From Prauserella shujinwangii (GTDB lineage: Bacteria > Actinomycetota > Actinomycetes > Mycobacteriales > Pseudonocardiaceae): a stretch of DNA of 64,000 nt. A model generated the notes under the pieces. That model had not been told where the DNA came from, did no database searches, and saw only the letters and a list, made by a program, of their open reading frames with translations. This document shows positions 45,615-53,873 of the stretch, one piece after another; within the stretch, counting starts at the first letter, position 1, and the number at the start of each line of letters is the position of its first letter. A program made the translations under genes and the position numbers. The stretch lies in the NCBI RefSeq assembly GCF_003001955.1, contig NZ_PVNH01000013.1, positions 62,001 to 126,000 of the forward strand, in the 5' to 3' direction.

Positions 45615-46676
45615 GTGCTGATTTCCCAGCGGCCGTCCCTCGGCGAGGAGACGGTCAACGAGACTCGCTCCCGGTTCACCATCGAGCCGCTGGAGCCTGG
45701 TTTCGGGTACACGCTCGGCAACTCGCTGCGGCGCACGTTGCTGTCGTCCATCCCCGGTGCCGCCGTCACGAGCATCCGCATCGACGGCGTGCTGCACGAG
45801 TTCACCACCGTGCCGGGGGTGAAGGAGGACGTCACCGAGATCATCCTGAACCTCAAGGAGCTCGTGGTCTCCTCCGAGGAGGACGAGCCGGTCACGATGT
45901 ACCTGCGCAAGCAGGGGCCCGGTGAGGTCACCGCGGCGGACATCGTGCCCCCGGCCGGGGTCACCGTGCACAACCCGGACCTGCACATCGCGTCCCTGAA
46001 CGGGAAGGGCAAGCTCGAGATCGAGCTCGTCGTCGAGCGCGGCCGCGGGTACGTCCCCGCCCTGCAGAACAAGCAGGCCGGCGCCGAGATCGGCCGCATC
46101 CCGGTCGACTCGATCTACTCGCCGGTGCTCAAGGTGACCTACAAGGTCGAGGCCACCCGTGTCGAGCAGCGGACCGACTTCGACAAGCTGATCCTGGACG
46201 TGGAGACCAAGCCGTCGATCACGCCGCGGGACGCTGTCGCCTCGGCGGGCAAGACCCTGGTCGAGCTGTTCGGCCTGGCCCGCGAGCTGAACGTCGACGC
46301 CGAGGGCATCGAGATCGGCCCGTCGCCGCAGGAGGCGGACACGATCGCCGCCTACGCGATGCCGATCGAGGACCTCGACCTGACCGTGCGGTCCTACAAC
46401 TGCCTCAAGCGGGAGGGGATCCACACGGTCGGCGAGCTGGTCTCGCGCAGCGAGGCGGACCTGCTCGACATCCGCAACTTCGGCGCCAAGTCGATCGACG
46501 AGGTCAAGATGAAGCTGGTCGGCCTCGGCTTGTCGCTCAAGGACAGCCCGCCCGGGTTCGACCCCACCACGGCGGCCGCGACCTACGAAGGTGAAGGTTG
46601 GTCCGAGAGCGTCGACACCGCTCCGGACACTGGCCACGACGACGGCCAGGACTACGCAGAGACGGAGCAGCTGTAG
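45615..46676 (+). CDS. rpoA: DNA-directed RNA polymerase alpha subunit
   Basis: Alpha subunit, 353 aa from GTG 45615. The N-terminal dimerisation domain ([24 protein letters not shown]) and the C-terminal DNA/activator-binding domain (about 250-318, [20 protein letters not shown]) are complete. The final 40 residues are acidic. The frame is open upstream to about 45546 but lacks homology there. Confidence 0.98.
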   Translation: MLISQRPSLGEETVNETRSRFTIEPLEPGFGYTLGNSLRRTLLSSIPGAAVTSIRIDGVLHEFTTVPGVKEDVTEIILNLKELVVSSEEDEPVTMYLRKQGPGEVTAADIVPPAGVTVHNPDLHIASLNGKGKLEIELVVERGRGYVPALQNKQAGAEIGRIPVDSIYSPVLKVTYKVEATRVEQRTDFDKLILDVETKPSITPRDAVASAGKTLVELFGLARELNVDAEGIEIGPSPQEADTIAAYAMPIEDLDLTVRSYNCLKREGIHTVGELVSRSEADLLDIRNFGAKSIDEVKMKLVGLGLSLKDSPPGFDPTTAAATYEGEGWSESVDTAPDTGHDDGQDYAETEQL

Positions 46677-46689
46677 GACCGGAGACGGT

Positions 46690-46711
46690 GGCCCGCGATC
46701 CCTTGCGGGCC
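46690..46711 (+). promoter_or_regulatory. Short hairpin between rpoA and rplQ
   Basis: GGCCCGC (46690-46696) pairs with GCGGGCC (46705-46711) with an 8-nt loop in a 75-nt spacer. It has no T run. It may mark a processing point that allows different levels of alpha and L17. Confidence 0.4.
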
Positions 46712-46751
46712 GCCCGGTCTTGCGGCTGAGGAGCTGTAACGAGGAGAACCG

Positions 46752-47375
46752 ATGCCCACCCCCACCAAGGGACCCCGTCTCGGCGGATCGCCGTCGCACG
46801 AGCGGTTGATGCTGGCGAACCTGGCCACGTCGCTGTTCGAGCACGGCAAGATCACCACCACCGAGGCGAAGGCCAAGCGTGTCCGGCCGCTGGCCGAGAA
46901 GCTGATCACGAAGGCGAAGCGGGGCGACCTGCACAACCGGCGTGAGATCATGCGCACGATCCGCAACAAGGACGTCGTGCACAAGCTGATGGCCGAGATC
47001 GGTCCGTTCTACGAGGACCGGAACGGCGGATACGTCCGCATCACCAAGACGATGCCGCGCAAGGGCGACAACGCCCCGATGGCGGTCATCGAGCTGGTGT
47101 CGGAGAAGACCGCCACCGCGGAGGCCGAGGCGGCTCGCAAGACGAAGTTCGCCAAGGACCAGCCGAAGCCCGCCGAGGCCGAGGCCAAGGCCGAGGAGAC
47201 CGCCGAGGCCTCGGACGCCGTCGAGACCACCGGTGAGACCGGTGAGGCACCCGCCGACCAGGACGCTGAGGCTCCGGTGTCGGCAACCGACCAGGCGACG
47301 GCCGAGCCCGCCGAGGGCGGCGACCCCGAAGCCGAGGCCGAGAAGCCGGCCGAGGACAAGAAGGACGAGTCCTGA
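46752..47375 (+). CDS. rplQ: 50S ribosomal protein L17 with acidic C-terminal extension
   Basis: L17, 207 aa. The core (1-118: [31 protein letters not shown] at the start, [11 protein letters not shown] at the end) is normal. The last 85 residues are a Glu/Ala/Thr-rich disordered tail; E. coli L17 has 127 aa. The tail is common in actinobacteria. The stop TGA overlaps the proposed CTG start of truA. Confidence 0.97.
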   Translation: MPTPTKGPRLGGSPSHERLMLANLATSLFEHGKITTTEAKAKRVRPLAEKLITKAKRGDLHNRREIMRTIRNKDVVHKLMAEIGPFYEDRNGGYVRITKTMPRKGDNAPMAVIELVSEKTATAEAEAARKTKFAKDQPKPAEAEAKAEETAEASDAVETTGETGEAPADQDAEAPVSATDQATAEPAEGGDPEAEAEKPAEDKKDES

Positions 47376-48289
47376 CGGCAGCGAACGACCCGAACGAGCC
47401 CGCTGCTCCCGCTGGGGAGGGCGGGCTCGTTCGTCTGCGTATCGAGGTCAGCTACGACGGCACCGACTTCTCCGGGTGGGCCCGGCAACCCGACCGGCGC
47501 ACCGTGCAGGGCGTCCTCGAGGACGCCCTCGCGAAGCAGCCTCCCGGCGCCGAGGTCGCCAGTCCGACCGTCGTCGCCGGCCGCACCGACGCCGGTGTAC
47601 ATGCCGAACGCCAAGTACTCCACGTCGACGTGGCGCCTTTTGCGGGCAGAATGCGCCCGGCGGGACGGCTGACGGTGGACGAAAACGGCATTCCGGACCT
47701 GGATCGCATGCGACACCGGTGGAACCGCTACCTGCCGCCGGACGTGCGCGTGTTGCATGCGTCCGTGGCACCAGACGGGTTCGACGCCCGCTTCTCGGCG
47801 ATCCGGCGCCGCTATCGCTACCAGGTGTCCGATGCGCCATGGGGTGTGGCCCCGCTGCGCAGACACGACACGCTCGCGTGGCCACGCCCGTTGTCCGTGG
47901 ACGCCATGAACGAGGCGTCGGATGCCCTGTTGGGCCTTCATGACTTCGCGGCGTACTGCAAGCAGCGTGAGGGCGCCACCACGATCCGGGAGCTTCAGCA
48001 GCTCACATGGACCCGTGTCGGTGACCACGAGGTGCACGCCCACGTGTCGGCGGACGCGTTCTGTCACTCGATGGTGCGCAGCCTCGTCGGAGCGCTGTTG
48101 CTCGTCGGTGACGGCAGGCGCGACATCGCCTGGCCAGGACGGCTGCTCGACAGTCAGATCAGGGACAGCGCTGTCGCCCCGGCGCATGGCCTCACCCTTG
48201 TCGGGGTGGACTACCCTCCGGATGCCGAGCTGGCCGCGCGTGCCGAGCAGACGCGCAACGTCCGCTCTGCCACTCCAGGCCGCGGCTGA
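47372..48289 (+). CDS. truA: tRNA pseudouridine(38-40) synthase TruA carrying a repeat-encoded insert
   Basis: Modifies U38-40 in the tRNA anticodon stem. The conserved N-terminus [20 protein letters not shown] lies upstream of GTG 47504, so translation must begin earlier. The only in-frame option after the last stop (47267) that suits is CTG 47372, with AAGGA (47361-47365) 6 nt before it and a CTGA overlap with rplQ. From there the protein has 305 aa. Catalytic Asp73 is in [10 protein letters not shown]. Palindrome copy 11 is inside the gene and encodes residues 91-98, AGRMRPAG, in a variable loop. RRYRYQV and [14 protein letters not shown] are intact, so the enzyme should be active. Confidence 0.93.
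   Translation: MTAANDPNEPAAPAGEGGLVRLRIEVSYDGTDFSGWARQPDRRTVQGVLEDALAKQPPGAEVASPTVVAGRTDAGVHAERQVLHVDVAPFAGRMRPAGRLTVDENGIPDLDRMRHRWNRYLPPDVRVLHASVAPDGFDARFSAIRRRYRYQVSDAPWGVAPLRRHDTLAWPRPLSVDAMNEASDALLGLHDFAAYCKQREGATTIRELQQLTWTRVGDHEVHAHVSADAFCHSMVRSLVGALLLVGDGRRDIAWPGRLLDSQIRDSAVAPAHGLTLVGVDYPPDAELAARAEQTRNVRSATPGRG
47635..47654. repeat. Palindrome copy 11, inside truA
   Basis: GCCTTTTGC-GG-GCAGAATGC lies entirely within the truA reading frame, read as ...F-A-G-R-M-R.... The following CCCGGCGGG extends it to AGRMRPAG. Length and frame keep truA open. Confidence 0.85.
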
Positions 48290-48292
48290 GCG

Positions 48293-49192
48293 TCAGCGGT
48301 CCTGCTGGACCTCGCGCACCTCCTCCAAGATCTTCCGGTAGTCACCCGCGAGCTTCTCCGCGGTGACGATGACGAACCGCCAGCCCTCGGCTTCGAGCCG
48401 TTTTCGCCGGGCCTCGTCTCGCAGTGTTTGGTCGGATTCCGCATGCCAGCGCCCGAAGTACTCGATGGCTGTCTTGGTTTCTTCGATGGCGAGGTCGAGC
48501 CGTGCAACCTCTCGACCGTTGCGGAGGATCCTGAACTGAGGGGTCACTCGGTAACCACCGACCGTCAGGACGACCCGCAGGTCGGACTCCGGAAGTGACT
48601 CGGCTCTCGGATCGCACAGCACGAAGACCTCGCGGGCCAGGCGGATACCCCAGTTGCGGCGACCTGAGATGGCTCGACCGAGTTGCCGCTTGCTGACGAC
48701 GCCGGAGCGAAGGAAGGCGTCCACGTCGGGGACAGCGGTGCGGAGTCTGCGGACCCAGCCGCGGGTGCGGGGCGAGAGCCGGAAGATGAGGTCGAGCGCG
48801 ATTCGTGCTGGACGTGCGATGCGTATCCCGCGCCAGGGGCGCGATTCGCGGCGCTTCACGGCGGTGCGGCGAATCTGGATGCCCTTGAGTGGCCCGAATC
48901 GGTGTTCCTCCGGGACGACGATCTCCACCGGGTCGTAGGGCTGAGCGAGTTCGACGCCGCGGACGGTCGCGGCGGATCGTCCGGTGAGCACTGCTTCCTT
49001 GGGCGCGATCAGCGCGGCGCCTCGGCAGCGGAGTTCGTGGGTCACGGGGACGTGTGCGGGCACGTAGACGTCCTGGAACAACCTGCGGAAATGTGGTCCG
49101 CGCAGCTGAGCGGCGGTGACATAGCCCTCCCGGCGGGCGACGGAGCCGCGGAAGACGTCGGTCAGTTCGTGTGGCTTGGTTCGTTTGATCAC
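48293..49192 (-). CDS. AbiEi-like antitoxin-domain protein with C-terminal DUF559/PD-(D/E)XK nuclease-like domain
   Basis: Protein of 299 aa from GTG 49192; the start is chosen by domain content, since the upstream frame reads into palindromes. The N-terminal 70 residues (REGYVTAAQLRGPHFRRLFQDVYVP) match the winged-helix lead of AbiEi-type proteins. The C-terminal 100 residues have RLDLAIEETKTAIEYFGRWH, resembling the DUF559/Vsr-like nuclease core, then a helix-strand ending WRFVIVTAEKL. The gene converges on truA with a 3-nt gap. No cognate toxin gene is next to it. Confidence 0.7.
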   Translation of the reverse strand: MIKRTKPHELTDVFRGSVARREGYVTAAQLRGPHFRRLFQDVYVPAHVPVTHELRCRGAALIAPKEAVLTGRSAATVRGVELAQPYDPVEIVVPEEHRFGPLKGIQIRRTAVKRRESRPWRGIRIARPARIALDLIFRLSPRTRGWVRRLRTAVPDVDAFLRSGVVSKRQLGRAISGRRNWGIRLAREVFVLCDPRAESLPESDLRVVLTVGGYRVTPQFRILRNGREVARLDLAIEETKTAIEYFGRWHAESDQTLRDEARRKRLEAEGWRFVIVTAEKLAGDYRKILEEVREVQQDR

Positions 49193-49328
49193 CGCGTCAG
49201 CGTCGATGGCCGGTCCGACAGCTTCCGTGCCTCGCGCCGATTCGGGAGGAAGTTGTCCACAGCGGCCCTGTTGTCCACAGACGCGCGCTCGCGGCTTGAC
49301 ACCCTCCCCACCTCGGTGCACCCCGGTC

Positions 49329-49412
49329 GCATTTTGCGGGCAGAAGTCTCTCCCCGAGAGCGTTTTGCCCGCTGAACGCACCCGGCTGGGGCGCGTTCAG
49401 CGGGCAAAACGC
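49329..49412. repeat. Palindrome triple, copies 12-14
   Basis: Copies at 49329-49348 (GCATTTTGC-GG-GCAGAAGTC, degenerate right arm), 49360-49379 (GCGTTTTGC-CC-GCTGAACGC) and 49393-49412 (GCGTTCAGC-GG-GCAAAACGC). Spacings are 31 and 33 bp. The last ends 15 nt from the stop of the minus-strand ESX gene at 49428. Confidence 0.85.
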
Positions 49413-49427
49413 GACAGGGGCCCGCGG

Positions 49428-50150
49428 TCAGTCGCCGCGGCGAACCGGGCCGAGGATCTGCTGTTCCTTGCTGGTCGTGACCAACCGCAGCGGGCGCCAC
49501 AGGTTGCGGCCCAGGGCCACCACCTGGTCGTCCTTCAATGTCGTCAGCTGCCGCATCATCTGGGGCGGCAGCCGCCACAGCCGGGCCGCCAGCTCGGCCT
49601 GGCCCGCCGGCAGCCGCTGCATGAGCACCAGGTCAGCCGCGTTCGCCACCGCATCGGCCTGCGGATGCAGGTAGGGGAGCACGTACACCGTCGTGTGCCA
49701 CGGCGAACGCGGGGGGAACAGATCCTGCGGAGTGGGGCCGCCGTCGTGCACGACGAGCAGCGGCGCGTCCTCCGACGGCCGCGGCAGCTCGACCGGCGAC
49801 AGCCTGCGAATCTGCACCAGCGGCGAGGGACGCCCGTTCGGTTGCGTACCCGCCGCGTTCGACAGCACCTGCCACGCCGCGGGTCGCCCGGTCGCGACCA
49901 CCACCCATGCGCCGACAGCCATCGCCCGCAACGCCACCTGACGTGCGAGATACAGCCCGCCCACCAGCACGATCCTCGTCGGCGCCGAGCGCAGAGCCGA
50001 CACCGTCAGCGGTTCGCCCTGCAGTCCCGACCCGAGCACGATGCCACCACGGTCACCCGAAGGACTGATCGCGTCCAGCAGCGCGGGATCGACGACGAAC
50101 TCCGGCGCCACCCCAGCGTCCTGACTAGCGTCCCGAACGCGTGAACTCAT
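49428..50150 (-). CDS. Conserved-looking ESX-linked protein of unknown function
   Basis: Protein of 240 aa, cytosolic by composition. It has a Rossmann-like alternation (APTRIVLVGGLYLARQVALRAMAVGAWVVVATGRPAAWQVL, then DAPLLVVHDGG) but no nucleotide-binding motif that I can name with certainty. ATG 50150 overlaps the eccE stop (ATGA), so it is translationally coupled to eccE. A regulatory or assembly role in this ESX system is inference. Confidence 0.75.
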   Translation of the reverse strand: MSSRVRDASQDAGVAPEFVVDPALLDAISPSGDRGGIVLGSGLQGEPLTVSALRSAPTRIVLVGGLYLARQVALRAMAVGAWVVVATGRPAAWQVLSNAAGTQPNGRPSPLVQIRRLSPVELPRPSEDAPLLVVHDGGPTPQDLFPPRSPWHTTVYVLPYLHPQADAVANAADLVLMQRLPAGQAELAARLWRLPPQMMRQLTTLKDDQVVALGRNLWRPLRLVTTSKEQQILGPVRRGD

Positions 50151-51649
50151 GCCGTCCCTCCCATCGGCAGGGTCGCGGCGAATCCGGAGACCTGCAGCCC
50201 GCGCAACGGGGTCAGCGCCACGCCGAGTCGTTCGGAGAGCGTCGTCAACCGCTGGTCCGCCGCGTCGAGCTCACGCGGGTTCCGCGCGCTGATCCGGACG
50301 ACACCCCGCAGACCGATCTTCCCTTCCTCCGTGGAGGGAGAGATCGACATCGACACTGTCGCGGACAGTGCCCGCACGCTCGTCAGTGCGTTCAGCGTGT
50401 TGGTGACCTTGCCCTTCGGCCAGCCCGTGATCGCGTAGCTGGCATGACCGATTCCTGCCGCCGTGACGCCTGTCCACCGTTCCTGCATCGTCACGCGCGC
50501 ACCCGAGCCGGCGACCCCCGTCAGCTCGGCGGCGGAGATTCCTGCCCGCAGAAGTTCATCCGGGTCGAGCGGGCGCGTGGGCACGCCACGGGACTCCAGG
50601 GCGTTGCGGACCCGCGACAGGGCACCGATGAGTGCGCGGTGCGCTCCCACGACACCGCCACCGCGTTCCCGTACAGCCGTCGGGCAGCGCTTCGGGTCCA
50701 GCCGGACCGCGACCCACGTCGTGCGGCGCGCGGCGGCCGGCAGCGGCCCCAGCACCTCCATGTACGAGCTGAGCGCGGGGGAGTCGGAGGGCAGCGCGGC
50801 GCTGCCCGGATAGCAGTGCCAGATCATCTGGATGGAGTCCAGAACGACGCCGCGGTCCTCGAGGCACGGCGCGAGCGCCGACAGCGGCAGGCTCGGCGCC
50901 CCACCGGCTTGGGTGATCAGTGCGGGAGCCGGCTCGACGAGGAGGACAGCCGTCCACGTGCCGTTGTGCCACGCGAGCCCGACCCGCTGGTGCTCGTGGT
51001 CCTTGCCGTGTGCGACGACGAGGTCAGGCACCGCGAGCCGCAGCAGGCTGACGCGGGCGTCGTCCGGCCCAGTGACGCCATCCTCGTCGGCCGCGATCGA
51101 CTCCAGACTCGTCGGAGCGGGCGGTGTCGCCACCCGATCGTGTGATCGGAAGGCATACCGCGCCGTCAACCCGGCCCACTGGGTGAACCACTGCCCGTTC
51201 CAGCGCAGCAACGCGAGCACCAGAGCCACCGCTGTGATGCCGATCGCCACGTACACCAGCGAGCTGTTCACGGCGAGCAGGATCAGCCCGACGGCCAGGC
51301 CCACCTCGAGGAGCACCACGTTCGCCACCGGCAGCGGGCCCAGGTTCGCCCCCAGCCGCCGCCGGTGGGCAGGAGGAGCGACCACCGCCGGACGAGCGGG
51401 CGGCGTCGCACCACCGGGCCGAGGAGGCTGCCCGGGCGGAGGCCCCCCAGGACCTCCGGGTCCCCCGGGGCCGCCGGGACCACGAGGCCCACCGGGCCCG
51501 CCGGGACCCCCCGGCCCGCCAGGTCCACCTGGGCCGCCGCCGGAACCGCCGGGTCCACCTGGACGCTGTGGTGGTCCCGGGGGCCGCCCCGGAGGCGGCT
51601 GGGACCCCGGCGGCGGCCCCGGCCGACGTGGAGGAGTGGTGACGGACAT
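50147..51649 (-). CDS. eccE: Type VII secretion protein EccE with collagen-like N-terminal extension
   Basis: Membrane component of ESX secretion, 500 aa from ATG 51649, with GGGGAAG upstream. It has a Pro/Gly-rich cytoplasmic extension (1-105), two adjacent transmembrane helices (about 110-127 and 131-149) and a soluble domain with WFTQWAGLTARYAFR, VGLAWHNGTWTAVLLVE and the C-terminal LRGLQVSGFAATLPMGG typical of EccE. It diverges from eccB across 151 bp. Most EccE proteins lack such a long GGP tract. Confidence 0.88.
   Translation of the reverse strand: MSVTTPPRRPGPPPGSQPPPGRPPGPPQRPGGPGGSGGGPGGPGGPGGPGGPGGPRGPGGPGGPGGPGGPPPGQPPRPGGATPPARPAVVAPPAHRRRLGANLGPLPVANVVLLEVGLAVGLILLAVNSSLVYVAIGITAVALVLALLRWNGQWFTQWAGLTARYAFRSHDRVATPPAPTSLESIAADEDGVTGPDDARVSLLRLAVPDLVVAHGKDHEHQRVGLAWHNGTWTAVLLVEPAPALITQAGGAPSLPLSALAPCLEDRGVVLDSIQMIWHCYPGSAALPSDSPALSSYMEVLGPLPAAARRTTWVAVRLDPKRCPTAVRERGGGVVGAHRALIGALSRVRNALESRGVPTRPLDPDELLRAGISAAELTGVAGSGARVTMQERWTGVTAAGIGHASYAITGWPKGKVTNTLNALTSVRALSATVSMSISPSTEEGKIGLRGVVRISARNPRELDAADQRLTTLSERLGVALTPLRGLQVSGFAATLPMGGTA
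51440..51562 (-). repeat. Gly-Gly-Pro collagen-like tract in EccE
   Basis: Residues 30-70 of EccE are nearly uninterrupted Gly-Gly-Pro triplets, with one Ser and one Arg interruption. The DNA is a degenerate 9-bp repeat with mixed third bases, so the tract is selected at protein level or old, unlike the identical units of the repeat at 8957. Confidence 0.85.
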
Positions 51650-51800
51650 CCGCTCGTTCTTCCCCTCGATCATGCAACTGAGCTGGCAGCCGATCCCGGA
51701 TACCCCGCGCCGGTACGAGTTGGTAGAAACCAACACCGAGCGGTCCCCGTACGGCTATCCTGCGGAACCGTACCGCGACTGGGAGAGCTGTAGGTCGAGA
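51650..51800. promoter_or_regulatory. Divergent promoter region of eccE and eccB
   Basis: 151 bp between two divergent ESX genes. On the plus strand TATCCT (51756-51761) is a good -10 about 40 nt before eccB, without a clear -35. The inverted pair TTGGTAGAAACCAA at 51719-51732 is a possible operator. Confidence 0.45.
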
Positions 51801-53426
51801 ATGCCGTCAACACCCACGACGAAGTCACAAGTCCAGGCGTATCAGTTCGTGCTGCGGCGCATGCAGTCCGCGCTGGTCCGCAAGGACGCGGTGATGCTGC
51901 ACGATCCGATGCGCACGCACAGCCGCGCGACGATCGTGGGCGTTGTGCTGAGCGCCATCGCGATGCTCGGCTTCATCATCTTCGGGTTCTTCAAGCCTGC
52001 GCCGACACCACCCGATTCGGGGATCGTGATCGGCGAGCAGTCCGGCTCGATCTACGTCGTGTCCGAGAACCCGAAGAAGCTCATTCCGACCTTCAACCTC
52101 GCCTCGGCCCGCCTGATTCTCCTGGCCCAGCAACAGCAAGGGGAGGAAGGGCAGGGAGGTGCCGCACAGGGTGGCGGTGCCGTGGAGGTCGTCGAGGCCA
52201 ACGTGGTTCCGGACGAGCAGCTGAAGGACATCCCGCGCGGACGACTGCAGGGGATTCCGAACGGCCCCGAGTTGCTGCCGACCGCGGACCAGCGTGTCTC
52301 CGACCACTGGGCGGTCTGCGACAACTTCAAGATCGACCGAAGCCTCCCGGACGCGGAGGCGCGTGAACAGGCCGAGACCAAGACCACGGTGTACGCCGGG
52401 CTGTCCGAGCTCGGCGAGGAGCTGGCGCAGAACGAGGCAATCCTGGCCTCGGCCGACGACGGCAAGCACTACCTGATCTACCGGCAGCCCGGGGACGCCA
52501 ACCGCACGGCCAACGCCGTCCGTGCCGAGGTCGACCTTTCCGCCGGTTCCGTCCGTGCCGCATTGAGGCTCGACGAGGACCAGGCCCGGCACATCTCGAT
52601 GGGACTGCTCAACGCCATCCCCGCGGTCGGTGAGCTGGTGCCTCCGGAGATCGACGGGCAAGGAAACCCGCCGGAGGGGTACGAGATCGAGAGCTACCCG
52701 GTCGGCACCGTCTTCTCCACGCCGCGAGCCGACGGCAAGGACTTCTACGTGGTCACCAGGACAGGGATCCAGGAGGTCTCGGAAGCGGTTGCCGACATGA
52801 TCCTGTTCGAGAACACCGCGACGACCGGGGATGACGTGCCGGTCGTCGAACCCGACGACGTGACGGGCCTTCCGACGGTGACGGAGGGTGACCCGGGTGC
52901 GCTCGAGGTGTCGCACTACCCCCAGTCGGTGCCGACCGTGCTCAATCCCGGCCGTTACCCCGTGTCGTGCCTCGGCTGGACGGTCCGTGGTGAAGGAGCG
53001 AGTGAGGAGAGCCGCACCGCCGTCTACGTCGGTTCGGTTCCTCCTGGCCCGAAGAACGCCGCCAACGAGGTGCAGGCGGTCGAGATCGGACAGCCGAGCC
53101 CGGACGGGTGGAAGATCGACTACTTCTACATGAAGCCGGGTTTCGCGGCGGTGGTGCGGTCGGCGACAACCGAGGACACCTTCGGACGTGGCAACATCCA
53201 GCTCGTCTCGGATCGCGGCATGCGGTACGGGGTTCCCGATGTCACCACCGCGCAGGCGCTCGGGCTCGGTGAGCAGGATCCGGCGCCCGAGTCGATCCTC
53301 AAGTTGCTGCCCGTCGGTGCCTCGCTGAACACCCAGGATGTCGGCCGTACGTTCGACAGCGTTCCGGTCGATCCTGACGCGGGCACGTTCGATACATCCG
53401 ACGACGCCGCCGCGGGTGGCAACTGA
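51801..53426 (+). CDS. eccB: Type VII secretion protein EccB
   Basis: ESX membrane component, 541 aa from ATG 51801; upstream frame lies opposite eccE and is ignored. MPSTPTTKSQVQAYQFVLRRMQSALVRKDA is the family start. One transmembrane helix is at about 43-64, followed by a large periplasmic repeat domain. Two cysteines (VCDNF and SCLGW) match the conserved EccB pair. It converges with mycP over 431 bp of repeat-rich DNA. Confidence 0.95.
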   Translation: MPSTPTTKSQVQAYQFVLRRMQSALVRKDAVMLHDPMRTHSRATIVGVVLSAIAMLGFIIFGFFKPAPTPPDSGIVIGEQSGSIYVVSENPKKLIPTFNLASARLILLAQQQQGEEGQGGAAQGGGAVEVVEANVVPDEQLKDIPRGRLQGIPNGPELLPTADQRVSDHWAVCDNFKIDRSLPDAEAREQAETKTTVYAGLSELGEELAQNEAILASADDGKHYLIYRQPGDANRTANAVRAEVDLSAGSVRAALRLDEDQARHISMGLLNAIPAVGELVPPEIDGQGNPPEGYEIESYPVGTVFSTPRADGKDFYVVTRTGIQEVSEAVADMILFENTATTGDDVPVVEPDDVTGLPTVTEGDPGALEVSHYPQSVPTVLNPGRYPVSCLGWTVRGEGASEESRTAVYVGSVPPGPKNAANEVQAVEIGQPSPDGWKIDYFYMKPGFAAVVRSATTEDTFGRGNIQLVSDRGMRYGVPDVTTAQALGLGEQDPAPESILKLLPVGASLNTQDVGRTFDSVPVDPDAGTFDTSDDAAAGGN

Positions 53427-53857
53427 CCCACCAGGGGCCTCCCGTGTCGCATGCCCGTGTCCTGGGCGTCGCGGCGGGACCGCGGCGCGTGTGGCCAGCC
53501 CGGGAGTGGGATGGCGGTCGTCTCGGACTTAACGCCTCCGCCCTCAGCCGGGCGCATTCTGCCCGCAGAATGCGAAGTGCGGGCGGGACGGAGGGGGCAT
53601 CTCGGCAGGAATCGGGCGTCGCCTGGACTGTGTGCCGGATGTGCGCGAGCCGGGCGGGCCGGACGGCGCCGAGGCGAGGGACACAGCGGCAAGCCGAGAC
53701 CCTCCTGGAGCCGCAGAAGTCCCCGGGAAGCCGGACCGGCCACCGTGGTGATCGGCGAGATGTGATCGTCGGCTAACCGCGTTCTGCCCGCAGAATGCGC
53801 GCGGGGTCGGGCAGACTGGCGACATTATGCCCGCAGAACGCGACCAGCCGGGCGCGT
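53427..53857. other. Repeat-rich convergent intergenic region between eccB and mycP
   Basis: 431 bp without a plausible gene. It holds palindrome copies 15, 16 and 17 and the left edge of copy 18. I see no clear intrinsic terminator for either gene; the palindromes themselves may serve in transcription ending or insulation. Confidence 0.6.
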
Positions 53858-53873
53858 TCAGCGGGCAGAACGC
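53554..53873. repeat. Palindrome group, copies 15-18
   Basis: Copies at 53554-53573 (GCATTCTGC-CC-GCAGAATGC, a perfect palindrome), 53779-53798, 53822-53841 and 53854-53873. The last three are spaced 43 and 32 bp; the first is 225 bp away from the second. Copy 18 overlaps the end of mycP and supplies its last codons (Ser-Ala-Arg) and its stop TGA at 53860-53858. Confidence 0.88.

Noticed and set aside
53444-53776. Small frames in the eccB-mycP gap
   Set aside because: They are open only because of GC bias, overlap palindromes, have no ribosome binding site and no recognisable protein.
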